Source: Erythrobacter neustonensis (GTDB lineage: Bacteria > Pseudomonadota > Alphaproteobacteria > Sphingomonadales > Sphingomonadaceae). From it: a stretch of DNA of 64,000 bases. Below are positions 36,261 through 44,728 of the stretch, piece after piece (the stretch's first letter is position 1; each line of letters begins with the position of its first letter). Both the position numbers and the translations under genes were made by a program. A model generated the notes under the pieces. That model was not told the DNA's origin, did no database searches, and worked only from the letters and a program-made list of their open reading frames with translations. Where the stretch lies: positions 2,666,001 through 2,730,000 of the forward strand of contig NZ_CP016033.1 in NCBI RefSeq assembly GCF_001663175.1, in the 5' to 3' direction.

Positions 36261-37547
36261 TTGGCAGACAAGACGGCGAAACTCGAACTCGGCGGCAAGA
36301 CTTTCGAATACCCCGTGCTCGAGGGTAGCACTGGACCCGACGTGATCGACATCCGCAAGCTCTATGCGCAGACGGGTGCCTTCACCTTCGACCCCGGGTT
36401 CACCTCGACCGCCGCTTGCGAAAGCGCGCTGACCTATATCGACGGTGACGAAGGCGTGCTGCTGCACCGCGGTTACCCGATCGGGCAGCTGGCCGAGAGC
36501 TCGAGCTTCATGGAAGTCAGCTACCTGCTGCTGAACGGCGAACTGCCGAGCCAGGACGAGCTCAACGACTTCACCTACACCATCACGCGGCACACGATGC
36601 TGCACGAACAGCTGATGACGTTCTACCGCGGGTTCCGGCGCGATGCGCACCCGATGGCGATCATGTGCGGCGTGGTCGGCGCATTGTCGGCGTTCTATCA
36701 TGACAGCACCGACATCTCCGACCCCGAGCACCGCACGATCAGCTCGCACCGGCTGATCGCCAAGATGCCGACGATCGCAGCCATGGCGTACAAGTATTCG
36801 GTGGGTCAGCCCTTCGTCTATCCTGACAACAAGCTGTCCTATACCGGCAATTTCCTGCGCATGACCTTTGGCGTTCCGGCCGAGGAATACGAAGTGATCC
36901 CCGAGGTCGAACGCGCGATGGACCGGATCTTCATCCTCCACGCCGACCACGAACAGAACGCTTCGACTTCGACCGTGCGTCTTGCCGGGTCATCGGGCGC
37001 AAACCCGTTTGCGTGTGTTGCGGCGGGCATTGCCTGCCTGTGGGGCCCCGCTCATGGCGGCGCCAACGAAGCGGCGCTCAACATGCTCAAGGAAATCGGC
37101 ACGCCGGACAAGATCCCGCACTATATCGAGCGCGCCAAGGACAAGAACGATCCGTTCCGCCTGATGGGCTTCGGCCACCGTGTCTACAAGAACTACGATC
37201 CGCGCGCGACGGTGATGCAGAAGACCGTGCGCGAGGTGTTCGACGCGCTCAAGGTCAACGACCCGCTGTTCGAAACCGCGCTGCGCCTCGAAGAGATCGC
37301 CTTGAACGATCCCTATTTCATCGAGAAGAAGCTGTTCCCCAACGTCGACTTCTATTCGGGCATCATCCTGTCGGCGATCGGTTTCCCGACCACGATGTTC
37401 ACCGCGCTCTTCGCGCTGGCGCGCACCGTGGGCTGGGTGGCGCAGTGGAACGAAATGATCAGCGATCCCGGCCAGAAGATCGGCCGTCCGCGTCAGCTTT
37501 ACACCGGCCCGACGGAGCGTGATTACATCCCGCTCGGCCAGCGTTAA
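36261..37547 (+). CDS. gltA: Citrate synthase
   Basis: 428 residues, the hexameric type II length. Condenses acetyl-CoA and oxaloacetate as the first TCA step. Active-site regions are [31 protein letters not shown] and [14 protein letters not shown], with the catalytic Asp in PNVDFYSG. The start is TTG 36261 ([10 protein letters not shown]), with AGGAG at 36249-36253, 7 bases upstream. The frame opens at TTG 36243, but that start would lie before the RBS. Confidence 0.97.
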   Translation: MADKTAKLELGGKTFEYPVLEGSTGPDVIDIRKLYAQTGAFTFDPGFTSTAACESALTYIDGDEGVLLHRGYPIGQLAESSSFMEVSYLLLNGELPSQDELNDFTYTITRHTMLHEQLMTFYRGFRRDAHPMAIMCGVVGALSAFYHDSTDISDPEHRTISSHRLIAKMPTIAAMAYKYSVGQPFVYPDNKLSYTGNFLRMTFGVPAEEYEVIPEVERAMDRIFILHADHEQNASTSTVRLAGSSGANPFACVAAGIACLWGPAHGGANEAALNMLKEIGTPDKIPHYIERAKDKNDPFRLMGFGHRVYKNYDPRATVMQKTVREVFDALKVNDPLFETALRLEEIALNDPYFIEKKLFPNVDFYSGIILSAIGFPTTMFTALFALARTVGWVAQWNEMISDPGQKIGRPRQLYTGPTERDYIPLGQR

Positions 37548-37567
37548 ACGCGAAGCGAGGATCACCG

Positions 37568-37762
37568 ATGAACATGCTGAGGGCGGCGGGGATATTCTTT
37601 GCCGCCCTCGGTTGTATCTGGCTGCTGCAAGGTTTGGGCTGGCTGGCATGGCCGGCCGACAGCTTCATGCTTGGCCGCAGCGAATGGGCGCTGCGGGGCG
37701 CGATTGCGATTGCGCTGGGACTTGGCTTGTTACTGACCGCGTTCGTCCGCTCCCGGCGGTGA
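37568..37762 (+). CDS. Small two-TM membrane protein
   Basis: 64 residues with two hydrophobic segments (about 5-27 and 41-59) and a basic C-terminus SRRR-like end. GAGGA lies about 7 bases before ATG 37568. It follows gltA by 20 bp and is probably co-transcribed. No family recognised. It ends 7 bp before the convergent kinase-like gene. Confidence 0.75.
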   Translation: MNMLRAAGIFFAALGCIWLLQGLGWLAWPADSFMLGRSEWALRGAIAIALGLGLLLTAFVRSRR

Positions 37763-37769
37763 ACTGCGA

Positions 37770-39200
37770 TCAGGCCGCGGGCAGATCGAGCCGGAACAGC
37801 GCGCCGCCACCGGGCGCGGCGCTGACGGTGAGTGTGCCGTCCATCGCTTCGGCAAGGCGGCGCGAAATGTAAAGGCCAAGGCCCGAGCCTGTGTCCTTGC
37901 CCATCCCGTTGTCGCCATCGCCATGACGGCCGAGACGCTCGAACTTGTCGAAAACCCGGGCCATCTGCTCGGGCGAAATGCCCGGCCCCTGATCGGCCAC
38001 GGTGATTGCGACGCGCCCGGCTTCGGCAGGCGCTGTGGCATCGATCGTCACCGTGCTTGCCGCCGGAGAATAGGCGACCGCGTTGCCGATCAGATTGATG
38101 AGGATCTGCAGCACGCGGCGAAACTCTCCCACAGCGACCGCCCCGCCCTGCTGACCTTCGACGCGTAGCACCGTTTCGCGATTGGCCGCGCGCACCCCGA
38201 GAATTCCCGCCGCACGGGCGGCGGCATCGGCCAGATCGACATGCTCGCGCGCAGCGGCGAAGCCCGGGCTTTCGACAACTTCGAGATCGGCGAGATCGTC
38301 CAGCATCGCGGCCAGATGCTGCCCTGCGCTGGCAATGGTGCCTGCATATTCGCTGTATTCGTCGCGCAGCGGCCCGGCGAGTCGCGCCCGCATTGTTTCG
38401 GCATTGGCGATGATCCGCGCGACCGGCTGGCGCAGCACCGGAGTCAGCGCGGTGCCGACAAGCCGGGTCGGCGATTGCTCGGGCGCATCTTCGTCCTCAT
38501 CTGCCGGCGATGGTGCGGCCATCGGGGCGAGCGGCTCTTCCGCCACCAACAACAGTTCGAACCCCTGGGGCTCCAGCGCATCCGGTCCCATCGGGATCAT
38601 CCGCACCCGCCAATTGCGCTGCGATCCGGCAAAGCGGCAATGCGCGCCGTCGAGCAGGCGCCAATGCAGCGGCTGGTGGTGAGTGATGCCGACCAGCTCA
38701 ACGAGGGTGGTCCAGTCGCCGCCAAGCGAAGCAAGAGCGGCAGCTTCGAGCGCCTGCGCATCTGGCGCGCGGGCGCTGAGCACTCGCAGACACTGGCGCG
38801 CATCGAGCCGCGCGCTCACTTCTGCCGTGGCACGGTCGATCGCGTCGATGCGTTCGGCCATTTCGCGCGCGCTTGGAAAGGTAACGACGCTGCGCTGCCA
38901 GTTCTCGACCAGCACTTCGCAGCCGCCGCCCTCGCCCACCCCCAACGGATGGATCCGGGCAAACCCCGAGATCTCGGCATCGCCATCGAACGCTGCAAAG
39001 CCACGCGCGATCCTCAAGCCCATCCGCCGCGACTGCTGCACCAGCGCAAGCAGTTCGGGGATCGCCAATGTGCCGGGCAGATCGCCGCCGCAGCGCTCCT
39101 GAAGCTCTGCCAGCGGCGCATCAGCGGTCAACAGCCGGTCATGCGCATCGGTGACCCCATAGGCGCCAAGCAGCGTTTCGGCCTGATCCATGCCGTTCAT
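37770..39200 (-). CDS. Histidine-kinase-like protein without the phosphoacceptor His
   Basis: 476 residues, apparently cytosolic. The C-terminal ATP-binding domain is well kept: N-box NLIGNAVAYSP (Asn373), G1 DQGPGI (403-408), F-box VFDKFERLG and G2 GSGLGL (438-443). In the dimerisation helix the H-box reads LTPVLRQPVARII (252-264), so Pro254 stands where the phosphorylated His should be. Residues 1-230 look PAS-like or otherwise sensory. It may bind ATP and dimerise without autophosphorylation on His. Its start overlaps the stop of the upstream 312-residue gene by 3 bp. Confidence 0.85.
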   Translation of the reverse strand: MNGMDQAETLLGAYGVTDAHDRLLTADAPLAELQERCGGDLPGTLAIPELLALVQQSRRMGLRIARGFAAFDGDAEISGFARIHPLGVGEGGGCEVLVENWQRSVVTFPSAREMAERIDAIDRATAEVSARLDARQCLRVLSARAPDAQALEAAALASLGGDWTTLVELVGITHHQPLHWRLLDGAHCRFAGSQRNWRVRMIPMGPDALEPQGFELLLVAEEPLAPMAAPSPADEDEDAPEQSPTRLVGTALTPVLRQPVARIIANAETMRARLAGPLRDEYSEYAGTIASAGQHLAAMLDDLADLEVVESPGFAAAREHVDLADAAARAAGILGVRAANRETVLRVEGQQGGAVAVGEFRRVLQILINLIGNAVAYSPAASTVTIDATAPAEAGRVAITVADQGPGISPEQMARVFDKFERLGRHGDGDNGMGKDTGSGLGLYISRRLAEAMDGTLTVSAAPGGGALFRLDLPAA

Positions 39201-40135
39201 CGCCCGGCCTCATCGGTGCCCAGCAAAGCCGCGGCGCGTTCGGGGGAGAGGGTGGCCAGAAAATCGGGAAGCGACGCGGCAGGATCGACTAGCGCCAGTT
39301 GGCGCGCGATCGCGGGCGACGCTTGCCCGGCGGCTCGCAGCATCAGCGCAAGCCGCAAGGCCTGCCCTTCATGACAGGCCAGCACCGCGTGATGCCTTGC
39401 GCTGCGGGTTTCTTGTGCAAGCGCCGTAGCGAACAGCGCGATCCCCGCGTGGTCGAGCGCCAGTGCGGCCACCAAACCGCGGCGCATCGCGGAAACGAGC
39501 CGGGACAGCAGGCCGAGCCGCGACATCGCCTCGTCATAACCCGACTTCAGCCTCGCAAGGCCCGCACCCTCGCCGGCCTCGGTTTGCGCGCAGGCGAGCA
39601 CCGCATGGAACAATTCGGCCGGAAGCTCGCCCAGCGGCAGTTCCATCCGGCGCTGGGACTGAACGAAGCGCGACTGCGCGGCCAGCGCTTGCATCGCCAG
39701 CGCGGAAACGCCGTTGTCCTGCGAGGCGATCAGTTCCTGCACCAGCCCGGTCAGCACCGGGTCGATCCCGTGGCGTTGCTGCAACCGCTCGGCAATCAGG
39801 CTTTCAGCGGCCAGCGCGTGGCAATGCGTCAGCAGCCGCTCATCGGCGAGGAGCGCGGCGGCGAGACCATCGATCGCCGCCGGGTCCTCGCTTCCCGAAC
39901 GTACGGCGGGATCGTGGCCCGAATGCGCAGCAAGCAGTTGGGCAGAAAGATCGACGATCATCCCGCGCACCCGCGCCAGCAGTGCGTCGCTGACCAGACC
40001 TTGTACTTCGGCGCCAAGCAGATGACGCAGGACCGGGACAACTGCCGACAGCGCACGCAGTTCGCGCGCGGCACCATCCCGCAGGATCGCCTCGACAGCA
40101 TCGTCGCCGGCCATGTCCATCGTCTGTTTGACCAT
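39197..40135 (-). CDS. Uncharacterised all-helical protein
   Basis: About 312 residues, almost entirely predicted helix with many Ala and Leu and no clear signal peptide or TM segment. I do not recognise a family. ATG 40135 is the likely start; TTG 40144 is possible. The stop overlaps the start of the kinase-like gene, so the two products are translated together and may interact. The only hints come from its neighbours: a His-less kinase, a His-less Hpt protein and a TipN-like protein. Confidence 0.75.
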   Translation of the reverse strand: MVKQTMDMAGDDAVEAILRDGAARELRALSAVVPVLRHLLGAEVQGLVSDALLARVRGMIVDLSAQLLAAHSGHDPAVRSGSEDPAAIDGLAAALLADERLLTHCHALAAESLIAERLQQRHGIDPVLTGLVQELIASQDNGVSALAMQALAAQSRFVQSQRRMELPLGELPAELFHAVLACAQTEAGEGAGLARLKSGYDEAMSRLGLLSRLVSAMRRGLVAALALDHAGIALFATALAQETRSARHHAVLACHEGQALRLALMLRAAGQASPAIARQLALVDPAASLPDFLATLSPERAAALLGTDEAGR

Positions 40136-40177
40136 CCTTACCAAGCATAAAGCCAGCGTAGTTAAGGCCGGGTTAGA

Positions 40178-41380
40178 TCATTCCTCGCGCACGCGCAGCA
40201 GCAAAGCTGCAACCAGCCCCAAGGCGAGACAGGACAGCAATTCAGGTAACCATCCCGGAAGGGACGCAAAGGCCAGCACAAGCAACAAACTTGCCCGGTC
40301 GCGGCTTGCGGGGACGGCTGCTCCGGTCGCGGAGACGCTGTAGAGTCGCATCAGCCCGACTACCATTGGCCCCATCGCCGCCAAGGGCTCCCACACGCCA
40401 AGCGGTGCCAGCGACAACCACAAGGTAACCGCCGCAAGGCAGTCGGCTGCAACCATGCCCTTTTTGGCGGCGCCCGGCTGGTCCGGCGCGCCATAAAGCC
40501 GCGTCGTCGTCTGTGTGAACGCTGCGGCGGTTTGCGCCGCGAGCACGCCGAGCCCCGCGAGGCCCAGTCCTGTTGCCGGATGGCCGGCAGCAGCAGCGAT
40601 GATGCCTGCAAGCATAAGCAGCACCGCAATCGCGCCTGCGGCGATCCCCGCCTGCCCAAACCCGCGCGCCGCTGCCCTAGATGCGATCATCGTCGCCAGC
40701 GCCGGGCCAGGCGCGCGCCAGTCTGCCGGCGGCGCGGCGCGTGCCAGCAAGGCGCGTTCATGCAGCGCGAGCGCCTCGGCATCATGCGCCAGCTGCCAGC
40801 TGCCGTTCGTCGGCTTTTGGGCAGCCAGATCACGGCCCGGAACTGACGATTGCAGCGCAATCCTTAGCAAGAGCGATATAGCGTCGGCATCCTCGGGAAA
40901 ATCGGCCAGCTTCTGCACCCCGGCGCCGCGCATCGCCAGAATGCCACCCCAATGCCGCGCTGCATCGATCCGTTCGAAATCCTGCGGAAAATCGCGTGCC
41001 AGCGGATGTTCGGCAGGCAAGGTGGCGACCGCGCGCAGGCCGCTGCTACCGTCAGCACCAAGTGCGGCCCGCACCACCGAAGGGTCAGGAACCAGACCGT
41101 CCAGCATCACGATCAGTTCGTCATCCGCCCGCACCATGGCAGTCAGGGCCGAAAACCGGGCAACCTGGTGAAATTGGCCGCCTTTGCTTTCGATCGCCTC
41201 CCGCAAGGCGGCCAATTGATCGGCAGCGGGATCTGCGGCGAGGCAGATGATCCGCTCCGCCCCGAGCATCTGCATAAGCGATGCCTGCCATGCGATCACG
41301 CTGCGCCCGGCGAGCATCATCTCGCCGCGCAAACCCCCGTCGTTCGCGGTTCGCAGCATCGCGATCAGGCCAACGCGCAT
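40178..41380 (-). CDS. Membrane protein with N-terminal nucleotidyltransferase-like domain
   Basis: 400 residues. The N-terminal 160 or so residues open with GLIAMLRTANDGGLRGEMMLAGRSVIAWQ and look like a Rossmann-type sugar/alcohol nucleotidyltransferase (compare GGxGxRmxxxxP-type openings), though the signature is loose. About five TM segments follow (244-264, 270-290, 310-330, 334-350, 363-396). The layout recalls bifunctional cytidylyltransferase/CDP-alcohol transferases, but no CDP-alcohol phosphotransferase DG-x2-AR motif is seen. The assignment is tentative. Start ATG 41380 has GGGAAGGG upstream. Confidence 0.65.
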   Translation of the reverse strand: MRVGLIAMLRTANDGGLRGEMMLAGRSVIAWQASLMQMLGAERIICLAADPAADQLAALREAIESKGGQFHQVARFSALTAMVRADDELIVMLDGLVPDPSVVRAALGADGSSGLRAVATLPAEHPLARDFPQDFERIDAARHWGGILAMRGAGVQKLADFPEDADAISLLLRIALQSSVPGRDLAAQKPTNGSWQLAHDAEALALHERALLARAAPPADWRAPGPALATMIASRAAARGFGQAGIAAGAIAVLLMLAGIIAAAAGHPATGLGLAGLGVLAAQTAAAFTQTTTRLYGAPDQPGAAKKGMVAADCLAAVTLWLSLAPLGVWEPLAAMGPMVVGLMRLYSVSATGAAVPASRDRASLLLVLAFASLPGWLPELLSCLALGLVAALLLRVREE

Positions 41381-41491
41381 CGCCTTTGCCCTTCCCGTCC
41401 CGGCATCACAGACGGCTGGATTGGCGGTTTGCACGCAAAGGTTCAAGCAGGCGAAGATATTTTGCCGGTGCCCGGCGGGCAGAAAGCGAGG

Positions 41492-41818
41492 TCAGATCCG
41501 GTTCGGATTGCGCGGCAGCGTCCGGCTGAAACGCGCCAGCACGGCTTCGACCTCGCGGATCGCGAATGGTTCGCCCGGCGCTGCCTGAAGCGCGATTTCG
41601 GCCGCCTGCAACAGATCCTCGGCGTGGAAGCTTGCGGCCAACCCCTTCAAACGCATCGCGGCCACATGCCAGTTGCCATCGCAACGGGCGCGCTTGAGCA
41701 AATCGAGCTGCCGCATCGCGCTTTCGAGAAAGGCGCTACGCAGCTCGCGCAGCAAGGCGGCATCATCGCCCGCTGCTGCCGCGAGAGTCGCATCGAGAGC
41801 TCCGTGATTGAATGCCAT
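41492..41818 (-). CDS. Hpt-like protein with Met in place of the phosphorylatable His
   Basis: 108 residues. The four-helix Hpt pattern is visible: LLRELRSAFLESAMRQLDLL (about 22-41) and then VAAMRLKGLAASFHAEDL. In phosphotransfer proteins the second segment reads AHxLKG; here Met55 (ATG at 41656-41654) replaces His. It could bind a response regulator without passing phosphate. It is separate from the upstream TipN-like gene by 58 bp, divergent, and lies before the nucleotidyltransferase-like gene. Confidence 0.75.
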   Translation of the reverse strand: MAFNHGALDATLAAAAGDDAALLRELRSAFLESAMRQLDLLKRARCDGNWHVAAMRLKGLAASFHAEDLLQAAEIALQAAPGEPFAIREVEAVLARFSRTLPRNPNRI

Positions 41819-41876
41819 GACAACGGCCTATCCCAAAATGGGTTAAAGCGGGGTTTATCACGAATCCGGGTGTGTT

Positions 41877-44441
41877 ATGTGTGTCGTCATGACAATACGG
41901 CACCAGATGCGCAGCTTGGGGCGCAAGAGCGGCGACAACGGCGTGAGCGGCTCATCCGCTGACGATGTTGAAGGGGCGGCAGATAAGCTCGACCTCACGG
42001 AAAACTGGGCCGAGGGCGAGCTTACCGAGTTCGGTGAAAGTGAGCCGAAGCGGGCGATGCCGGCATGGCTCACCCCGGCCGCTGCCATGTTGCTGGTCGC
42101 CGCATGGTCCGGTTTTTACCTTTACGCCTATTGGCCCGCGATGACTGCCGGTGCACCGCCCACGCAATGGGCACAATGGACCATCGGCTGGACCGTGCCG
42201 ATCGCGTTGATCGGCATCGTCTGGCTGCTGGTCATGCGCTCGTCGCAGGCCGAAGGACGGCGCTTTGCCGCGACCGCCGGGCTGATGAACCGCGAAAGCG
42301 CGGCGCTCGAAGCGCGCCTCAAGGTGGTCAATCGCGAGCTCAGTCTGGCGCGCGAATTTCTTGCGGCACAGTCGCGCGATCTCGAAACCCTCGGCCGTCT
42401 GGCAGCCGAGCGCCTGTCGGCCAATGCCGGCGAATTGCAGGCCTTGATTACCGCCAACGGGGCGCAGGTATCGGCCGTGGCAACTGCCAGCGATACCGCG
42501 CTCGGCAACATGAACCGGCTGCGCGACGATCTTCCCGTCATCGCCAACGCCGCGCGCGATGTGGCCAACCAGATCGGCAGCGCGGGACGCGTCGCCGACG
42601 AGCAATTGGCCAGCCTGTCGGGTGGCTTCGACAATCTGAGCGCCGCTGGTGCCAAGAACGAGCGTCAGATTGAAGCGGTCGCAACCCGCGTGAGCGAAGT
42701 CCTGTCGACCTTCGAGACCCAGCTGGACACCATCGCGCAGCAGATCAGCGAACGCTTCGGCGCGCTGCGCAGCGAGACTGAGGCCTATCGTTCCACGGTC
42801 GGAACCTTGGAAAGCGAGGCGCTCGATGCGTTGCGCAGCCGCGTCGAAATCGCCGCCACCGAGGCCGATGCGATGACCGCACGCTTGCTCGAAAGCAGCG
42901 AAAACACCGAAACCCGGTTGCTCGCCGCAATCGCGACCTTGCACGAAGCGATGGTGGAACGATTGAAGGTGGTCGAAGATCTCGACCGTACCACCAGCGC
43001 CGCGGCGAGCCAGCGGATTGCGCAATTGCGCGATGAGGCGCTGCGGTTCGATACCCAGCTCGAAGCCCGAAACCGCAGCTTCGACGAGATGATGGAAGGG
43101 CGCCACGCGGCGTTCGAGACCCAGTCTGCGCAATCGATCGAAGTGCTCGGCCAAAGGCTGGCCGCGCTCGACGATGCGCTCGCGCAGCGCCGCGAAACGC
43201 AGATGGCGGATATCGCAATGCTGGTCGCGCAAGGCGATGCGATGGCAGAGCAAGTCGCGCAATTGTCGCGCCGGATCGAGGAAGCCGGGGAAGCGGGCGA
43301 CTCCGCCCGCGCCAAACTGACTGCCCCCCTCGATACGCTGGCGCAGCAGCTTGCCGACAAGCGCGCAGCCCTCGCCGCAACCGAGGCAGACATTGCGCAG
43401 CTCACGCACAACAGCGTGCGGCTGCTCGAAATCCTGCAATCGGGTACGCGGATCTGCCGCGATGATCTGGGTGAAGCGATTGGCAACGCCGACCGCGCGC
43501 TCGAAACGGTCGAGCAGCGCGCGGCCGAGGTCGACGCGGTGATGCTGCGCAGCGCCGCTGCGGGCCGCGATCTGTCGGCCTATCTGGTGCAGACCCGCGC
43601 CGGGGTGGACGACACCGAACAGGCAATCGCCGACCTTCGCACGCAGCTTGCCCAAGACAGCGACGATGCGCTGGCCCGGCTGCAGGGCCTCAAGGGTGGA
43701 TATGTCCGTTTGGCCGCCGATAGCAAAGCCTTGGCGGGCGAGACCCAGGAAGCGCTGCGTAACGCATTGGGAGAGCTTGAAACCGCCATCAAAGGTGCGT
43801 TCGCAACGCTTGATGACGGGGCCCGTTCGCGGCTGGTTGCTCTGGCCGACACGCTTGGCAAGGATGCGGTCGAAGCGTTGGAACGGGCGCTGCGCAATGA
43901 AACCGCTGCAACTTTGGGGAAGCTGGAGCAGTCGGCGGCGCACGCCTCGGGCGTCGGACGCGAGGCGGCGATCCAGCTGCGCGATCAGCTCGTCAAGGTG
44001 AACGAGTTGACCGGCAATCTCGAACAACGCGTGGCGCGCGCCCGCGATCTGGCCGAAGAACAGGTCAACAACGATTTCACGCGGCGGATGGCGCTGATCA
44101 CCGACAGCCTGAATTCTGCTGCGATCGACATCACGGCCGCGCTTTCGACCGAGGTGACGGATACTGCATGGGAGGCCTATCTGAAGGGCGATCGCGGGAT
44201 CTTCACCCGCCGCGCGGTGCGGTTGATCGACAACGGAACCGCGCGCGACATTGCCGGGCTCTACACCTCGGACGAAATGTTCAGGAGCAATGTCAGCCGC
44301 TACATCCACGATTTCGAAGCGCTGCTGCGTCAGACGCTTTCGACCCGCGACGGGCACGTGTTGAGCGTGACGATGCTGGGGTCGGACATGGGCAAGCTTT
44401 ATGTGGCGCTCGCCCAGTCGATCCAGCGGCTTCGCGCCTAA
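41877..44441 (+). CDS. Large two-TM coiled-coil protein, TipN-like
   Basis: 854 residues. An acidic N-terminus is followed by two TM helices (about 66-86 and 103-120), a very long coiled coil (about 125-740) and a conserved-looking C-terminal domain with AYLKGDRGIFTRRAVRLID, YIHDFEALLRQTLSTRDG and SDMGKLYVALAQSIQRLR. The size and layout match Caulobacter TipN, the new-pole marker that guides division, flagellum placement and chromosome segregation. Homology is inferred from architecture and from memory of the C-terminal signature. ATG 41877 or 41889 starts it. Confidence 0.75.
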   Translation: MCVVMTIRHQMRSLGRKSGDNGVSGSSADDVEGAADKLDLTENWAEGELTEFGESEPKRAMPAWLTPAAAMLLVAAWSGFYLYAYWPAMTAGAPPTQWAQWTIGWTVPIALIGIVWLLVMRSSQAEGRRFAATAGLMNRESAALEARLKVVNRELSLAREFLAAQSRDLETLGRLAAERLSANAGELQALITANGAQVSAVATASDTALGNMNRLRDDLPVIANAARDVANQIGSAGRVADEQLASLSGGFDNLSAAGAKNERQIEAVATRVSEVLSTFETQLDTIAQQISERFGALRSETEAYRSTVGTLESEALDALRSRVEIAATEADAMTARLLESSENTETRLLAAIATLHEAMVERLKVVEDLDRTTSAAASQRIAQLRDEALRFDTQLEARNRSFDEMMEGRHAAFETQSAQSIEVLGQRLAALDDALAQRRETQMADIAMLVAQGDAMAEQVAQLSRRIEEAGEAGDSARAKLTAPLDTLAQQLADKRAALAATEADIAQLTHNSVRLLEILQSGTRICRDDLGEAIGNADRALETVEQRAAEVDAVMLRSAAAGRDLSAYLVQTRAGVDDTEQAIADLRTQLAQDSDDALARLQGLKGGYVRLAADSKALAGETQEALRNALGELETAIKGAFATLDDGARSRLVALADTLGKDAVEALERALRNETAATLGKLEQSAAHASGVGREAAIQLRDQLVKVNELTGNLEQRVARARDLAEEQVNNDFTRRMALITDSLNSAAIDITAALSTEVTDTAWEAYLKGDRGIFTRRAVRLIDNGTARDIAGLYTSDEMFRSNVSRYIHDFEALLRQTLSTRDGHVLSVTMLGSDMGKLYVALAQSIQRLRA

Positions 44442-44728
44442 CCGGCGGGCGCTGTGGCCGACGGCGGTTTGGGGAGAAAGTCGATATCCGCCGCCGTTAC
44501 CCAGCCATATTGGTAATTGGCGACGAAGATCGCGGTCAGCACGGCAGCGATGACGGCTGCCCGCGCGGCGACCTTGCCGGGGCGAAAATCGATCGGCGCG
44601 CTTTCAGCCTGCCCCGGCACCTTCTCGATCCCCGCCTCGTCAGCGGTTCTGACGCCGAAAGGCAGCATCAGAAATCCGCTCATCACGAAGAACAGGAAAT
44701 AAATCGCCGCGATCGAGGTAATGGCCAT
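44438..44728 (-). CDS. DUF1467 family two-TM membrane protein
   Basis: 96 residues, two TM segments (about 5-24 and 53-72) with the DUF1467 signature LPFGVRTADEAG and VPGQAESAP between them. The function is unknown. Its ATG shares one base with the rnj stop (TGATG), and it is the last gene of the long nuo-birA-coaX-rnj run. Its stop overlaps the stop of the convergent TipN-like gene. Confidence 0.85.
   Translation of the reverse strand: MAITSIAAIYFLFFVMSGFLMLPFGVRTADEAGIEKVPGQAESAPIDFRPGKVAARAAVIAAVLTAIFVANYQYGWVTAADIDFLPKPPSATAPAG

Noticed and set aside
41952..44357. An 801-codon minus-strand open frame opposite the TipN-like gene
   Set aside because: Antisense shadow with no domain or RBS; the plus-strand frame has TM helices and a coherent coiled coil.
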